NCBI GenBank assembly: GCA_947458475.1
Contig: CANGZP010000006.1
Coordinates: 1-57,378, forward strand
Reading direction: 5' to 3'
Length of the DNA: 57,378 nucleotides
Source of the DNA: Cyclobacteriaceae bacterium
GTDB lineage: Bacteria > Bacteroidota > Bacteroidia > Cytophagales > Cyclobacteriaceae
The notes beneath the pieces are model-generated. The model saw only the letters and a program-made list of their open reading frames with translations, did no database searches and had not been told where the DNA came from. Made by a program: the position numbers and the translations under genes. Shown here piece after piece: positions 9,801 through 17,418 of this stretch (positions are counted from its first letter, which is position 1; each line of letters begins with the position of its first letter).

Positions 9801-9939
9801 CCAAGGAATAAAAACCAGGTTGGCTGATTTGCAAGCACAGTGGAATGCAGAAAAAGGCAAAGTAGAGGCAATCAAAAAATCACTTGCTGCCTACAATACC
9901 CTGTATAAATCTCAGCAACTCGAAGCAGTCATTTTTTAA
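6805..9939 (+). CDS. Large secreted VPS10/BNR-repeat beta-propeller protein
   Basis: 1044 residues with a signal peptide (MKHFLMMLL..ATA-QKK). Many Asp-box/BNR-like repeats are visible (TTEDGGINW, STDAGKTW, STDGGSTW, STDEGNTW, SDDAGKTW, TRDGGKTW, TTDYGKTW), which build two beta-propellers of the VPS10/sortilin or YCF48-like kind. A C-terminal region after about residue 740 has a beta-sandwich-like segment (LILPEVTDSTLVTLTITD) and a final helical stretch. Such glycosyl-hydrolase-like proteins are common in Bacteroidota; catalytic acids of true glycosidases are not evident, so binding or processing of extracellular material is only an inference. It is monocistronic. Confidence 0.88.
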   Translation: MKHFLMMLLCISSLVATAQKKKAEPQVPVKPSPDSLFSNLKWRNIGPFRGGRANAVSGVVGNDQKFYAGYTGGGLWTTEDGGINWENISDGFFTVGSIGEIAVSESDPNVVYVGSGEHAVRGVMTSYGDGVYKSTDAGKTWKNIGLEKTRHISDIAIHPTNPDLVYVAGQGTVHGPNNDRGVFKSTDGGSTWKKVLYINDSTGISSLSMDMNNPRILYATSWEHRRLPWTVSSGGAGSAIWKSTDEGNTWYKLTEGLPKMMGKMGISVSRANSNRVYAIVETEKSKSGLYRSDDAGKTWALLSNNQDISSRSWYYMEVFADPINENIVYVLNAPMMKSMDGGKTFASVNVQHGDTHDLWINPSKNNVIALGDDGGAEISFDFGKSWSSIMNQPTAQFYRVNTDNVFPYKVYGGQQDNTSVIIASRNNGSALTERDWTSGAGCESAFLAFDPNDPTLVFGGCYQGYIDVLNRKTNESKDVQAYPTLNLAIEPKDMKYRFNWNAPIVVSPHDPKTIYHAGNVLLKSTNGGMSWDAISGDLTRNDKSKQGPGGVPFTNEGAGGENYNTIFYMAESTIEKGVIWTGSDCGLVNVTRDGGKTWTNVTPADLPESQINSIELSAFDKGVAYISATRYKLNDYGAYAYKTTDYGKTWTKINKGVKSDDFIKVIREDTKNKSILYAGSERGFYLSTDAGSSWQPFQLNLPIVPVTDLMIRDNDLVAATAGRAFWILDDLGAIQQASTASAVTLFSPKPAYKFGGGTGLPEAKYKAGQNAPEGVILDYILPEVTDSTLVTLTITDASGKLIRTYSNKKDASYAKYPGGPAAATLLSAKKGHNRFLWNLRNENVQPDVKNVFVYGSYEGYAVPPGNYKAQLNFNGTIAETEMTVLANPAIAATAADWNEQQQVLASITAAISEMHQQVNELRKIRKQLVHHSDILKGVKPAEKVLGEAKKLIESIDAWESNIVEGRIQNGQDVINWPSKLNVEFFNIKRLADAADPRITQGIKTRLADLQAQWNAEKGKVEAIKKSLAAYNTLYKSQQLEAVIF

Positions 9940-10303
9940 AAACTAGGTTAAAAACCACATAGGCACAGTAGAAAAAATTAGGTGCCTATGTGGCTAAAAA
10001 AAATCTAAACTGCCTTCCGCCGCGGAGGCCTTTGCGCCTTCCCTGCTTTGCGAGAGATTTTTTTTATTCTCGCAAAGACCCACCACGGCAGAAGGTGGAT
10101 TTTTATGCAATTCATGTACAAATGAATAAATGCTTCTGAAATTACACCCCCCTTTGAACACCAAAAAAAATTCAGAATTGCTTGTAAGAACCTTTTTACT
10201 TGCTCCCCCTCTTGACAATAGCTGCAGCTACAGGTTGATGATTGAGTTTGGGAATTTGAGAAAAAGGGCTGAACTTCTTGAACAACTTCAAGAATAAAAA
10301 AGG
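9940..10303. repeat. Intergenic repeat cluster: stem-loop repeat copy 1 plus REP-like palindromes
   Basis: No gene. A perfect 12-bp inverted repeat (CCACATAGGCAC 9955-9966; GTGCCTATGTGG 9982-9993) heads a block that recurs at 13374-13430 and 15345-15420. It is followed by GCCTTCCGCCGCGGAGGCC, TTTGCGCCTTCCCTGCTTTGCGAG and a complementary CTCGCAAAG, i.e. a REP-like mosaic. At 10201-10230 is a TGCTCCCC..GCAGCTA repeat shared with 17234 and 19315. Confidence 0.7.
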
Positions 10304-10651
10304 TTACTTAGCCTGCTGCTCCATAAACGAAAGTTTATCCCAATACCCTCTTTGATAAACTATTTTATCATTTTCCATCCAGAAAAAGCCACAGCCTCGG
10401 AGGCCTTTCGGGTCTTTCCATTCTAACATTCCGACATTGCCGTCTTCAAAAATATTTTCTACAATACAAACCATCTCAAATTGCTCAAATTCATTCTTGA
10501 ACATATTTTTGATATTTTCCTTTCCTTTTACGATACCATTTGGGGTTTGGTGGTTGATACAATCCTCCGCATACAATTCACCTAAACGCTCGTAATCGTA
10601 CAGGTTAAAGTATTCAACCCACTTAAGTAAAATTTCTTTTGGTCTCATCAT
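10304..10651 (-). CDS. SnoaL-like/NTF2-fold protein
   Basis: 115 residues without a signal peptide. The sequence opens ILLKWVEYFNLYDYERLGELYAEDCINHQTP, then GKENIKNMFKNEF, a typical SnoaL-like polyketide-cyclase/NTF2 pattern in which a helical lid precedes a beta sheet; it closes with MLEWKDPKGLRGCGFFWMENDKIVYQRGYWD. The pocket residues Tyr, Asp and His that bind substrate in relatives could be Tyr25, Asp31 and His34, but this is not certain. Function unknown; it lies 33 nt after a membrane-protein gene on the same strand. Confidence 0.85.
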   Translation of the reverse strand: MMRPKEILLKWVEYFNLYDYERLGELYAEDCINHQTPNGIVKGKENIKNMFKNEFEQFEMVCIVENIFEDGNVGMLEWKDPKGLRGCGFFWMENDKIVYQRGYWDKLSFMEQQAK

Positions 10652-10684
10652 CTTAAAATGAAACGGCTTTTTGTACCGATTGCT

Positions 10685-11140
10685 TTAATTACTCCCACCT
10701 TCATTTTTTGATGGACTGCTTGCAAAAAATCGTAGCGCCAATTGAAAGAAAAGTAGATTAACTACGAGTCCAATGAACCCTGGAATCAATGAAGATTCCC
10801 CCTTGTAAAGCCCATTCCCTAAAACCCAGTCAGCGCTACGGAAATCCAAATAAACATAGCATGCTGTCACTATAAAAAGTAGTGCTGCTATCCATTTCTG
10901 TTTATTGAAATCATGAACAGAATAGCCAATAGTCACGATAAGCAAGCCTAATACCATCATGTGAACATACACCCAAAGCATGGCATCGTAATAATGCGCT
11001 GATTCCAAAAGGAATTCAGGCACGTTGAATTCAGCCATACTAGCCATTAATCCTTTGGTGAAAAGACTAATGGGTAATACCATAAACGTATACCCCACGA
11101 TCAAGCAGGTTCTTTTAAAGTTTGGAAGAAGGGATTTCAT
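10685..11140 (-). CDS. Small integral membrane protein, four predicted helices
   Basis: 151 residues with four clear hydrophobic stretches: roughly residues 14-33, 52-74, 83-100 and 121-140, with the polar linker DFRSADWVLGNGLYKGESS before the last helix. No signal peptide is needed and no catalytic motif is visible. It resembles the many unnamed four-helix inner-membrane proteins of Bacteroidota. It is upstream of the SnoaL-like gene on the same strand and may be co-transcribed with it. Confidence 0.72.
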   Translation of the reverse strand: MKSLLPNFKRTCLIVGYTFMVLPISLFTKGLMASMAEFNVPEFLLESAHYYDAMLWVYVHMMVLGLLIVTIGYSVHDFNKQKWIAALLFIVTACYVYLDFRSADWVLGNGLYKGESSLIPGFIGLVVNLLFFQLALRFFASSPSKNEGGSN

Positions 11141-11218
11141 GATTAAGTATGCTCAGAATAATTCCTCTTTTTAATTCGTTTTGTCATTTCAATCTACCAA
11201 TTAAAATTGATGATTTTT

Positions 11219-11255
11219 AAACAAACTAGAGATCAAATTGACCTCTAGTTTGTTT
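11219..11255. terminator. Perfect 13-bp stem-loop
   Basis: AAACAAACTAGAG (11219-11231) pairs perfectly with CTCTAGTTTGTTT (11243-11255) around an 11-nt loop, between two minus-strand genes. It is followed by CGCTTCCC and then GACGAAAGATGCAA, a diverged copy of the TGCTCCCC..AAAAGATGCAG repeat. It may end transcription of the nucleotidyltransferase region or be a mobile palindrome. Confidence 0.5.
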
Positions 11256-11339
11256 TCGCTTCCCTTATTGACGAAAGATGCAACCCTAATGAGATTTTTG
11301 ATCTACTATCTAAAAGATTAAAAAAATCACTTCCCTTTT

Positions 11340-12206
11340 TCAAAGTTCATAGTGGGGTTGATATTGCCCTTCGGCTAATAAGACCACTTCGTTAAATAAC
11401 TTTTTTAAGCAATTTACATTTTCCATCAGCGAATTGCTTTTGCTATTTAAAATGGAATTGACCTTAGATTTTAAATTAAAAGGCTTTTTATTCGTTTTTT
11501 CTAAGATTTCGATCGCTCTTTTGTCTCCCATTGGATATACCTCATTCAATGCGAATAAGGCATTAACAATTTGATGAGTAGCTCTGGTCAGACACCCGGC
11601 TGTAGTATACAGATCGTCGTTTGACGCAAATTTTTCCGCTTGCCAGATGGTAAATTCTGCCGCCCATAAGGATTGCTGAATGATTGCTCCCTTCAATTTT
11701 TGTGGATATTGCGCTATACTTTCTTTAAGTCCGCTAATGATCCCATCCGGATCGTATAATGGAATGCAACATTTTGTCTCTGCCAAGAAAATGACCGATG
11801 AAAACCCATAAGGTGGTTGCTGTTCATAGCTGTTCTCCCATAGGCCATCCTTTGCATCATCGATCACCTTCGTGATTTGCTCAATATTTTTATAGAGAAG
11901 ATCCACCTCAGCATTGGGTGTTCTCAACCAAGCTCCGCCGTTCACCCAAGGCCCCCACTCGTAATAACCAGTGACAGTTGGATGATCTTCTACTGCATAT
12001 TTTTCTGCAATGGCCTTAATATTTTCTATTCCAAATGGATTTTGTTTAGCATAGTAGATTCCAATATCAAGATCAGAATTTTCTGTTGCAAATCCAGTGG
12101 CGTAAGATCCCCCTAGCACAATTGCTTTCACACCTTCAATGCACTTCAAATCTGCTGTAATGGCATCCAATAATTTTCGCTTCTCGCCTTGCAATTCCAT
12201 AACCAA
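11340..12206 (-). CDS. Nucleotidyltransferase-fold protein
   Basis: 288 residues. The pol-beta nucleotidyltransferase signature is complete: G-G-S at 32-34 in VLGGSYATGFA, Asp45-x-Asp47 in SDLDIGIYY and the third carboxylate at Asp102 in AEVDLLY. This fold transfers a nucleotide to a small molecule, protein or RNA; the C-terminal helical half (residues 170-285) resembles a substrate-binding domain as in aminoglycoside-type or DUF4037-like enzymes. The start may be the first Met or the third residue (MELQ). It is not next to an obvious HEPN antitoxin partner, so a toxin-antitoxin role is not supported. Substrate unknown. Confidence 0.85.
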   Translation of the reverse strand: MVMELQGEKRKLLDAITADLKCIEGVKAIVLGGSYATGFATENSDLDIGIYYAKQNPFGIENIKAIAEKYAVEDHPTVTGYYEWGPWVNGGAWLRTPNAEVDLLYKNIEQITKVIDDAKDGLWENSYEQQPPYGFSSVIFLAETKCCIPLYDPDGIISGLKESIAQYPQKLKGAIIQQSLWAAEFTIWQAEKFASNDDLYTTAGCLTRATHQIVNALFALNEVYPMGDKRAIEILEKTNKKPFNLKSKVNSILNSKSNSLMENVNCLKKLFNEVVLLAEGQYQPHYEL

Positions 12207-12436
12207 ACTTACTCCAAAAAATGCAAATGCTGCAACTAGCCTATCTCACTGCCGGACAAAGAAAAAGTCCCGCATGTCACCAATTGCAAAAAACTACAAC
12301 CGAGAATCAAGCTTTATCCTGAGTTTTTTCGAGAATTTTCAATGAAGAAGAATTAACTCCCTAAATGAAAAATTAAACTTCAAATTTTTAATTACCTTAA
12401 TATCCTAAGCAATGAAATTCAACTAAAAACCTAGCA

Positions 12437-13138
12437 ATGGAGATAAAAAAGCATTTACTTACCTATACACTTGAATTTTTCGTGATCCTATTGGGCATTT
12501 CTCTTTCATTTTATTTAGAGAGAAAAAATGATTCAGATTACAAGGAAGAACTAAAAAACCAATCCTTAAACCGTATTAGTAACAATCTAACTATGGATTT
12601 AAGAGACATGGAATTCAATGCTAAAGCACACGCTAAGGCTTCTGAGGCCATTGCTTGGTTGGTAAAAAACAATCACAACCTACTCAATCTCCCAAAGGAT
12701 ACCGTGGGGCTAAAAATTTCTCAGGCTGTTAGTATAGCGACAATCTTTGTAGATAATCAAGAAGAATACCGAGCACTTCAAAATTCAGGATTAATCGAGT
12801 TGATTGAACTTGAAGAGGTGGTGTTGGCTATTCAAAACAAATACAAATCTCATGATTTTTACAAAAAAATTGAAGATATGATAGTCAATCAAGGCTCTGA
12901 GTTAAGACCATATATGTATCAAAATACCCAACTTAAACATGAACAGCTGGATGAATTGGGTTTTCACGAGGGGAGGGTATTTACTGGGACTGAACCTATC
13001 CCAAATCCTATCCTTGAACGATTAAAAGATAAAAAATGGATTCATGACTTTTATCAAAATAGGATACAAGATCGGATAAAAAAGGATAGCGCGTTACAGG
13101 AGTTGATTCATAAAGAATTACAAAAAGATCCCCAATAA
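12437..13138 (+). CDS. DUF6090-like single-pass membrane protein
   Basis: 233 residues. One N-terminal membrane helix (about residues 8-26, LLTYTLEFFVILLGISLSFYLE) is followed by a long, largely helical soluble part rich in Lys and Glu. The opening I-x-x-Y-x-x-E-F-x-V-I-x-x-G-I-S-x-S-F and the following RKNDSDYKEELK stretch match what I remember of DUF6090-type proteins in Bacteroidota. Function unknown. It stands alone between a nucleotidyltransferase gene and a repeat-rich gap. Confidence 0.75.
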   Translation: MEIKKHLLTYTLEFFVILLGISLSFYLERKNDSDYKEELKNQSLNRISNNLTMDLRDMEFNAKAHAKASEAIAWLVKNNHNLLNLPKDTVGLKISQAVSIATIFVDNQEEYRALQNSGLIELIELEEVVLAIQNKYKSHDFYKKIEDMIVNQGSELRPYMYQNTQLKHEQLDELGFHEGRVFTGTEPIPNPILERLKDKKWIHDFYQNRIQDRIKKDSALQELIHKELQKDPQ

Positions 13139-13792
13139 AATTTAATAAAGGGGTTAATTTGATATTCATGAATTTGGAGTATTTCAAAATTTGGTCAATT
13201 AATACCCAAAACAAATCCCCTTACTAACATCAGTCGTGGGCCTACCTAGCCAAGGAAGACCTGCCTGTCTGCGGCGGCGGATTTTTTTTCGCGCAAAGGC
13301 GCAGAGACGCAAAGAAATTTCAATCCACACTTACTTACATTAGATTTCTCGGTTCTCGCCTCTCTGAAAAAAACCGCCTAGACACAGTAGAAAAAACTAT
13401 GTGCCTATGTGGCTAAAAAAAAAATCTAATCTGCCTTCCGGAGGCCTTTGCGGCTTGGCGTCTTTGCAGCCTGCCCCGCAGAATTACGGGAGCCTGCCGC
13501 GAAGAATTGCGGGGCGACAAAAATTTTTTTTTATTCTCGCAAAGGCGCAGAGCCGCAAAGGAATAGAAAGGTCTCTCACTAATCTCTCGCTTCTTGGCTC
13601 TTGTCTGCCTTCCGCCGCGGCGGACTCTTTGCGCCTTCACTGCTTTGCGAGAGATTTTTTTTTACTCGCTAAGCCCTCCGCGGCGTACGGGAGGGAATTG
13701 ACCTTCGTTCAATCCTGCTTCTTTTAAGAATAAAATTTTGTGGGTTAAGTTTAATTAATGTTATTCTATTCATAAGAAATCTTGCCATTAAT
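13139..13792. repeat. Repeat-rich gap: REP-like palindromes and stem-loop repeat copy 2
   Basis: No gene is supported. It holds GC-rich palindromes in a TTTGCG/CGCAAAG backbone (13255-13320, 13430-13690), including GCCTTCCGGAGGCC, GCCTTCCGCCGCGGCGGAC and CGAAGAATTGCGGGG units. A diverged copy of the 12-bp inverted repeat seen at 9955 has arms at 13374-13385 (CCGCCTAGACAC) and 13401-13412 (GTGCCTATGTGG). Reading frames through this block differ between copies of the repeat and are not genes. Confidence 0.75.
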
Positions 13793-13852
13793 TTAAATAA
13801 GATCAGTCGTTATTTAAAATATAGCTTGTTTTCTTAAATAAGATTAACTTTG
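13793..13852 (+). promoter_or_regulatory. Fic-gene promoter with repeated TTAAATAA boxes
   Basis: A perfect phylum-type -7 box TAACTTTG is at 13845-13852, 20 nt before the Fic start codon. The box TTAAATAAGAT occurs at 13793-13803 and again at 13834-13844, overlapping the -7 box, and its core occurs inverted (TTATTTAA) at 13810-13817. This arrangement would suit autoregulation by the winged helix of the Fic protein; that is inference. Confidence 0.55.
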
Positions 13853-13871
13853 CTTTAACTTAAAGAGAAAG

Positions 13872-15002
13872 ATGAAAAATTTTAAATCAGGCACTTATAT
13901 TAATCAAGGAAGCTACAAGAGTTTTCAACCTGAGCTGATTTCAGGGAAGTGGGTCATTGACAATATGGAAGTCTTGAGCCTTCTAAGTCAGGCAGATCGG
14001 CAGCTAGGACGGTTAGATATGTATTCGGAGTATATCCCGAATATCGATCTGTTTATCAGTATGCATGTGCTAAAGGAGGCAACTCAATCAAGCAAAATTG
14101 AAGGAACAAAGACAAACATCGAGGAGGCTTTACTGAACCGGGAAGATATTTCAGAAGAGAAAAGAGACGATTGGGAAGAGATCCAAAACTATATAGCTGC
14201 ATTAAATAAGGCTATTGAAAAGCTGAATGAAATCCCTTTTTCATCGAGGCTTATTAGACAAACTCATGAAATTCTTTTATCGGGTGTAAGAGGAAAACGA
14301 AAGTTGCCAGGTGAGTTTCGTAGCAGTCAAAACTGGATTGGAGGAGCAAGTATTTCAGATGCGACATTCATTCCTCCAATACACACTACAATAAATGAAT
14401 ACATGGGTGACTTAGAGAAATTTGCTCATGACAATGAGCACTACTTTCCTGAACTTCTTAAGATTGCCTTAATCCATTATCAATTTGAAACTATTCACCC
14501 CTTTCTCGACGGTAATGGCCGAGTTGGCAGATTAATGATCACACTATATCTGGTAGAAAAAGGCCTATTGAAAAAACCGATCTTGTATTTGTCTGACTTT
14601 TTTGAAAAGAATCGAACCCTGTATTATGATAATTTGATGAAGGTGAGAGAAAAGCAGAACATCAACCAATGGTTCAAGTTTTTTCTTGTGGGAGTGATTG
14701 AAACTGCAAAGAATAGTATTTCAACTTTTGATAAGATTCTTAAACTTCAAAAAGACATTGAAACACGGATTCAAAGGTTGGGCAGCAGGTCTGTAAGTGC
14801 AAATACAGTAGTAAAACAATTGTATCAACACCCAGTAATTCAGGCTCGTAAGGTTCAAGAAATCACGGGTTTATCGATGCCTACTGCTTACAAGATAGTC
14901 GAAGAGTTAGAAGAACTAAAAGTTTTAAAGGAGGTGACAGGAGCAAAGAGAGGTAAGTTATATTTTTTTAAAGAATATATAGATTTATTCAGCACTAACT
15001 AA
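13872..15002 (+). CDS. Fic family protein with N-terminal Fic_N and C-terminal winged helix
   Basis: 376 residues. The inhibitory motif S-S-K-I-E-G is at 73-78, the Fic core HPFLDGNGRVGR at 209-220 and a winged-helix DNA-binding domain at about 310-365 (VVKQLYQHPVIQARKVQEITGLSMPTAYKIVEELEELKVLKEV). This layout is the common Fic_N-Fic-wHTH type; such proteins modify targets with AMP and can bind DNA, often their own promoter. Repeated TTAAATAA boxes overlap the promoter. The gene is isolated between repeat blocks, and the following AbiE pair is on the other strand. Confidence 0.92.
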   Translation: MKNFKSGTYINQGSYKSFQPELISGKWVIDNMEVLSLLSQADRQLGRLDMYSEYIPNIDLFISMHVLKEATQSSKIEGTKTNIEEALLNREDISEEKRDDWEEIQNYIAALNKAIEKLNEIPFSSRLIRQTHEILLSGVRGKRKLPGEFRSSQNWIGGASISDATFIPPIHTTINEYMGDLEKFAHDNEHYFPELLKIALIHYQFETIHPFLDGNGRVGRLMITLYLVEKGLLKKPILYLSDFFEKNRTLYYDNLMKVREKQNINQWFKFFLVGVIETAKNSISTFDKILKLQKDIETRIQRLGSRSVSANTVVKQLYQHPVIQARKVQEITGLSMPTAYKIVEELEELKVLKEVTGAKRGKLYFFKEYIDLFSTN

Positions 15003-15424
15003 AGTGGAGCCTTGTTCCACAAATTTAGCATCCTTAGTTTAAGGCGTTGCAACACCATGTTCACTACAGAGATAGAGTCCATCCTATTTGCCAGTTAGGT
15101 TTTAGGGTAGAACAAAAATAAAAAGGAGGTCATTTTTGCCAACGCACCATCTCGCCTCTCGCTAGAATAGTCCACAGGACTATCCTTATCCGCTCGAGCG
15201 CCCCTCCTGGGCTTCCCGATTTGACTTCGCTACTTCGGGATAAACTTCTCGCCCAATAGGGGCCAAAAAAAACAATCCACCCCGCAATTCTGCGGGGAGG
15301 TCGCAAAGAAATTGTCGTCCAACTCTCGCCTCTATGAAAAAAAACCACATAGACACAATAGAAAAAATTAGGTGCCTATGTGGCTAAAAAAAATCTAATC
15401 TGACTTCCGTCGCGGCGGATTCCT
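15003..15424. repeat. Repeat-rich gap with stem-loop repeat copy 3
   Basis: No gene. Arms CCACATAGACAC (15345-15356) and GTGCCTATGTGG (15372-15383) form the third copy of the stem-loop repeat of 9955 and 13374; the flanks CTCTCGCCTCTATGAAAA and GGCTAAAAAAAATCTAA are shared as well. Upstream are the palindromes CCCGCAATTCTGCGGGG and a GAAGTAGCGAAGTC-type unit. The block ends at the stop codon of the AbiEii-like gene. Confidence 0.72.
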
Positions 15425-16381
15425 TTACGCAATTCTTTTTAGCAGTGCTTCCACACATTTTGCTATATCTTTTTCATTCGGGATCGGTCTAAAGGCAAAA
15501 GCCGCCAGTTCGGTTTCATATTTTGGGATAAGCTGTTTCCATAGTGCTGAAAAATCAAGTAGTAACCGAGACTCAGAAATGGATTTAGATTCCCAGCCTG
15601 TTGGCTCATCAAATAGTTCTCTATCGTGTTGCAGGATAGCATCAAATTGTTTCTTAAAGGAAGGCGAAGAGGCAAATTCAATACAAACCGCGTCGTTCAT
15701 CAGGTAGTACAAATCATAAAAGTGCCTAATTTTTCCAGAAATACTTTCACCCGCATTTTCAGCAAAGGAAAATCGAATCAAGGCAGCCAATTTTTCCAGG
15801 AGCGTTTGTTCCTTGCTCAATACATTCACCTCAAACGGGTGTAGGGCATACAAATCAATGTACTTTTCATTGGCTGTCTGCTGCAAAAAATCAAACACCA
15901 AGGACTGCAGTGTAAGTGGTTGGAAGGGGTAAGGATTGGCAAAAGCATTTATTTCAACAATAAGGGTGTTTGAATTAGTACCCTTTTCAGCTGGCACATA
16001 CTCAAAAACAGATTTCCTGAATCTTGAGCCTTTACTAGTTACTGCATCCACCTGTACCTCCTTTAGATCAAGGGTGATCTCCTTTTCAATGGTCCTAATC
16101 AGTGATTTATTTTCGTTTCCTGATTTTACCTTGTCGCTTAAGATAGCAAGATCGATATCCTCCGAAAATCGGTCAAGAAGACGATACCCCTTGGACAGCG
16201 AGGTTCCTCCTTTAAAAACGCAGGCATCGACAAAGGAACTTTTTGCCAAACGGCTCAACACAAGAGAAATCCAATAATCTTTTTCTACAAACTCCAACTT
16301 AATGTCCAACTGCTGTGCCGTAGCCCTCAAGAGTGTAGAATACAAGTTGAAGTCTTGGTGCAGCATCATTTGATATTCCAT
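15425..16381 (-). CDS. AbiEii/AbiGii-type nucleotidyltransferase toxin
   Basis: 318 residues. The family motifs are visible: EKDYWISLVLSRL at 33-45, the nucleotide-binding FKGGTSLSKGY at 56-66 and SEDIDL at 73-78 with the two catalytic Asp residues (75 and 77). In type IV AbiE systems this protein is the toxin, a nucleotidyltransferase shown in relatives to act on tRNA or other nucleotide acceptors and to cause growth arrest that limits phage. The gene overlaps the end of the upstream antitoxin gene by 16 nt, the usual antitoxin-toxin order. The toxin ends directly at a dispersed repeat block. Confidence 0.9.
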   Translation of the reverse strand: MEYQMMLHQDFNLYSTLLRATAQQLDIKLEFVEKDYWISLVLSRLAKSSFVDACVFKGGTSLSKGYRLLDRFSEDIDLAILSDKVKSGNENKSLIRTIEKEITLDLKEVQVDAVTSKGSRFRKSVFEYVPAEKGTNSNTLIVEINAFANPYPFQPLTLQSLVFDFLQQTANEKYIDLYALHPFEVNVLSKEQTLLEKLAALIRFSFAENAGESISGKIRHFYDLYYLMNDAVCIEFASSPSFKKQFDAILQHDRELFDEPTGWESKSISESRLLLDFSALWKQLIPKYETELAAFAFRPIPNEKDIAKCVEALLKRIA

Positions 16382-17091
16382 TTCCTGGCGTTGGCTAACA
16401 CGTTTGCCGCGCCTATGAAGGTATAGGTAGTAATCGGGTTCAACGAGGAGGAAAGTACTTCGGTTGCATCCACCTGTTGCAACTGATCCAACAAGGCTCC
16501 CAACAAGGCCCGAGTCGCAGGAGGATAGCGCAAGGCAAGCCGAACCAGATTGCGAATATCTTTTGCTGTGAATTCGTCAATAAGAACCAACAAGCATCTA
16601 CAAGAAGCTTCTACCGTAGTGTCCGGTATTTTTTTGATGGAGCGAATGGCATCGAGCAACTGCAACAACGGAATGTTACCGTTGGTAATGGTATTTCTTT
16701 GCTTCACAAAAGCAACCGTATATACTCCTCTTTTGAAACTTGGGCGAACCTGATTTTTTCCTATTTGGATGGTATTGCTCACCTGGGTGGTCAGTCCCAA
16801 CCGGTTGTAGACACTATAGCCCGTGAGGTAGCCTATTGGCTTACCCTTTTCTTCCAACAAATCTTTCAATACCTGACTTTGCACGGGCTGAAGGATTCCA
16901 AATGGCGTGTTTTCGGGTTTGTAATATTTCCCTTTGGATAACTTGGCAAGTTTGCCCGTAGCTACCAAGCGGTTCAGCGCTTTTACCGCTGCTTCCGATT
17001 GACTCCCGTCCTGTATAAAGTCCAAATACCCAACAACATGACCCATAGGGAGCCTGTCCAACTTGGAACGAATAATTTCGGTTGTTTTCAT
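16366..17091 (-). CDS. AbiEi/DUF6088-type antitoxin with winged-helix N-terminus
   Basis: 241 residues from ATG 17091 (MKTTEII). I reject the ATG at 17118 because a perfect -7 box TACCTTTG lies at 17108-17115, inside that extension. The N-terminal 70 residues look like a winged helix (VVGYLDF, SEAAVKALNRLVATGKLAKLSKGKYYKP); the middle (PIGYLTGYSVYNRLGLTTQV..) is the AbiEi-like domain. AbiEi antitoxins repress their own promoter and neutralise AbiEii without direct binding. The DUF6088 branch is common in Bacteroidota. Co-transcribed with the toxin. Confidence 0.88.
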   Translation of the reverse strand: MKTTEIIRSKLDRLPMGHVVGYLDFIQDGSQSEAAVKALNRLVATGKLAKLSKGKYYKPENTPFGILQPVQSQVLKDLLEEKGKPIGYLTGYSVYNRLGLTTQVSNTIQIGKNQVRPSFKRGVYTVAFVKQRNTITNGNIPLLQLLDAIRSIKKIPDTTVEASCRCLLVLIDEFTAKDIRNLVRLALRYPPATRALLGALLDQLQQVDATEVLSSSLNPITTYTFIGAANVLANARKWNIK

Positions 17092-17418
17092 GGTATAAAT
17101 AAGTACACAAAGGTACATTTTAATCAGGTTTTTTATTAAATAAACTGGACATTTTATGCTAAAAAAAATTCCGAATTATAAATCTTCTTAGTCCGCCTGC
17201 CCCGCAGAATTGCGGGGCGAATCGGGTTTTCTTTGCTCCCCTTTTCGATAAAAGATGCAGCTAAAAGTAAGCAGCTTTACCAACGGATAACAGGTCTAAA
17301 TATTAGAGGTACTTACACAATTTGACATTCAATTCTTTGAAAAAGACGGGTAATTTGTTGCGGTTTTTTTGAACATTATTTACTTTTTGTGAATGTTTAA
17401 TGGACCCTTTTTTAATCA
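17092..17418. repeat. Promoter of the AbiE pair plus repeat copies
   Basis: On the minus strand TACCTTTG (17115-17108) is the -7 box of the AbiE operon. A palindrome GCCCCGCAGAATTGCGGGGC lies near 17198-17217. At 17234-17263 TGCTCCCC-TTTTCGATAAAAG-ATGCAGCTA is a copy of the dispersed repeat also seen at 10201 and 19315. No gene is seen. Confidence 0.6.

Noticed and set aside
11340-12206. MNT/HEPN toxin-antitoxin antitoxin
   Set aside because: The protein has a long C-terminal domain and there is no HEPN gene beside it.
13401-13727. Reading frames of 75-108 codons on both strands
   Set aside because: They consist of REP-like palindromes and stem-loop repeats; the frame is not kept in other copies of the repeat.
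15130-15348. 72-codon frame on the minus strand
   Set aside because: It lies wholly in repeat sequence, with no start signal or family pattern.
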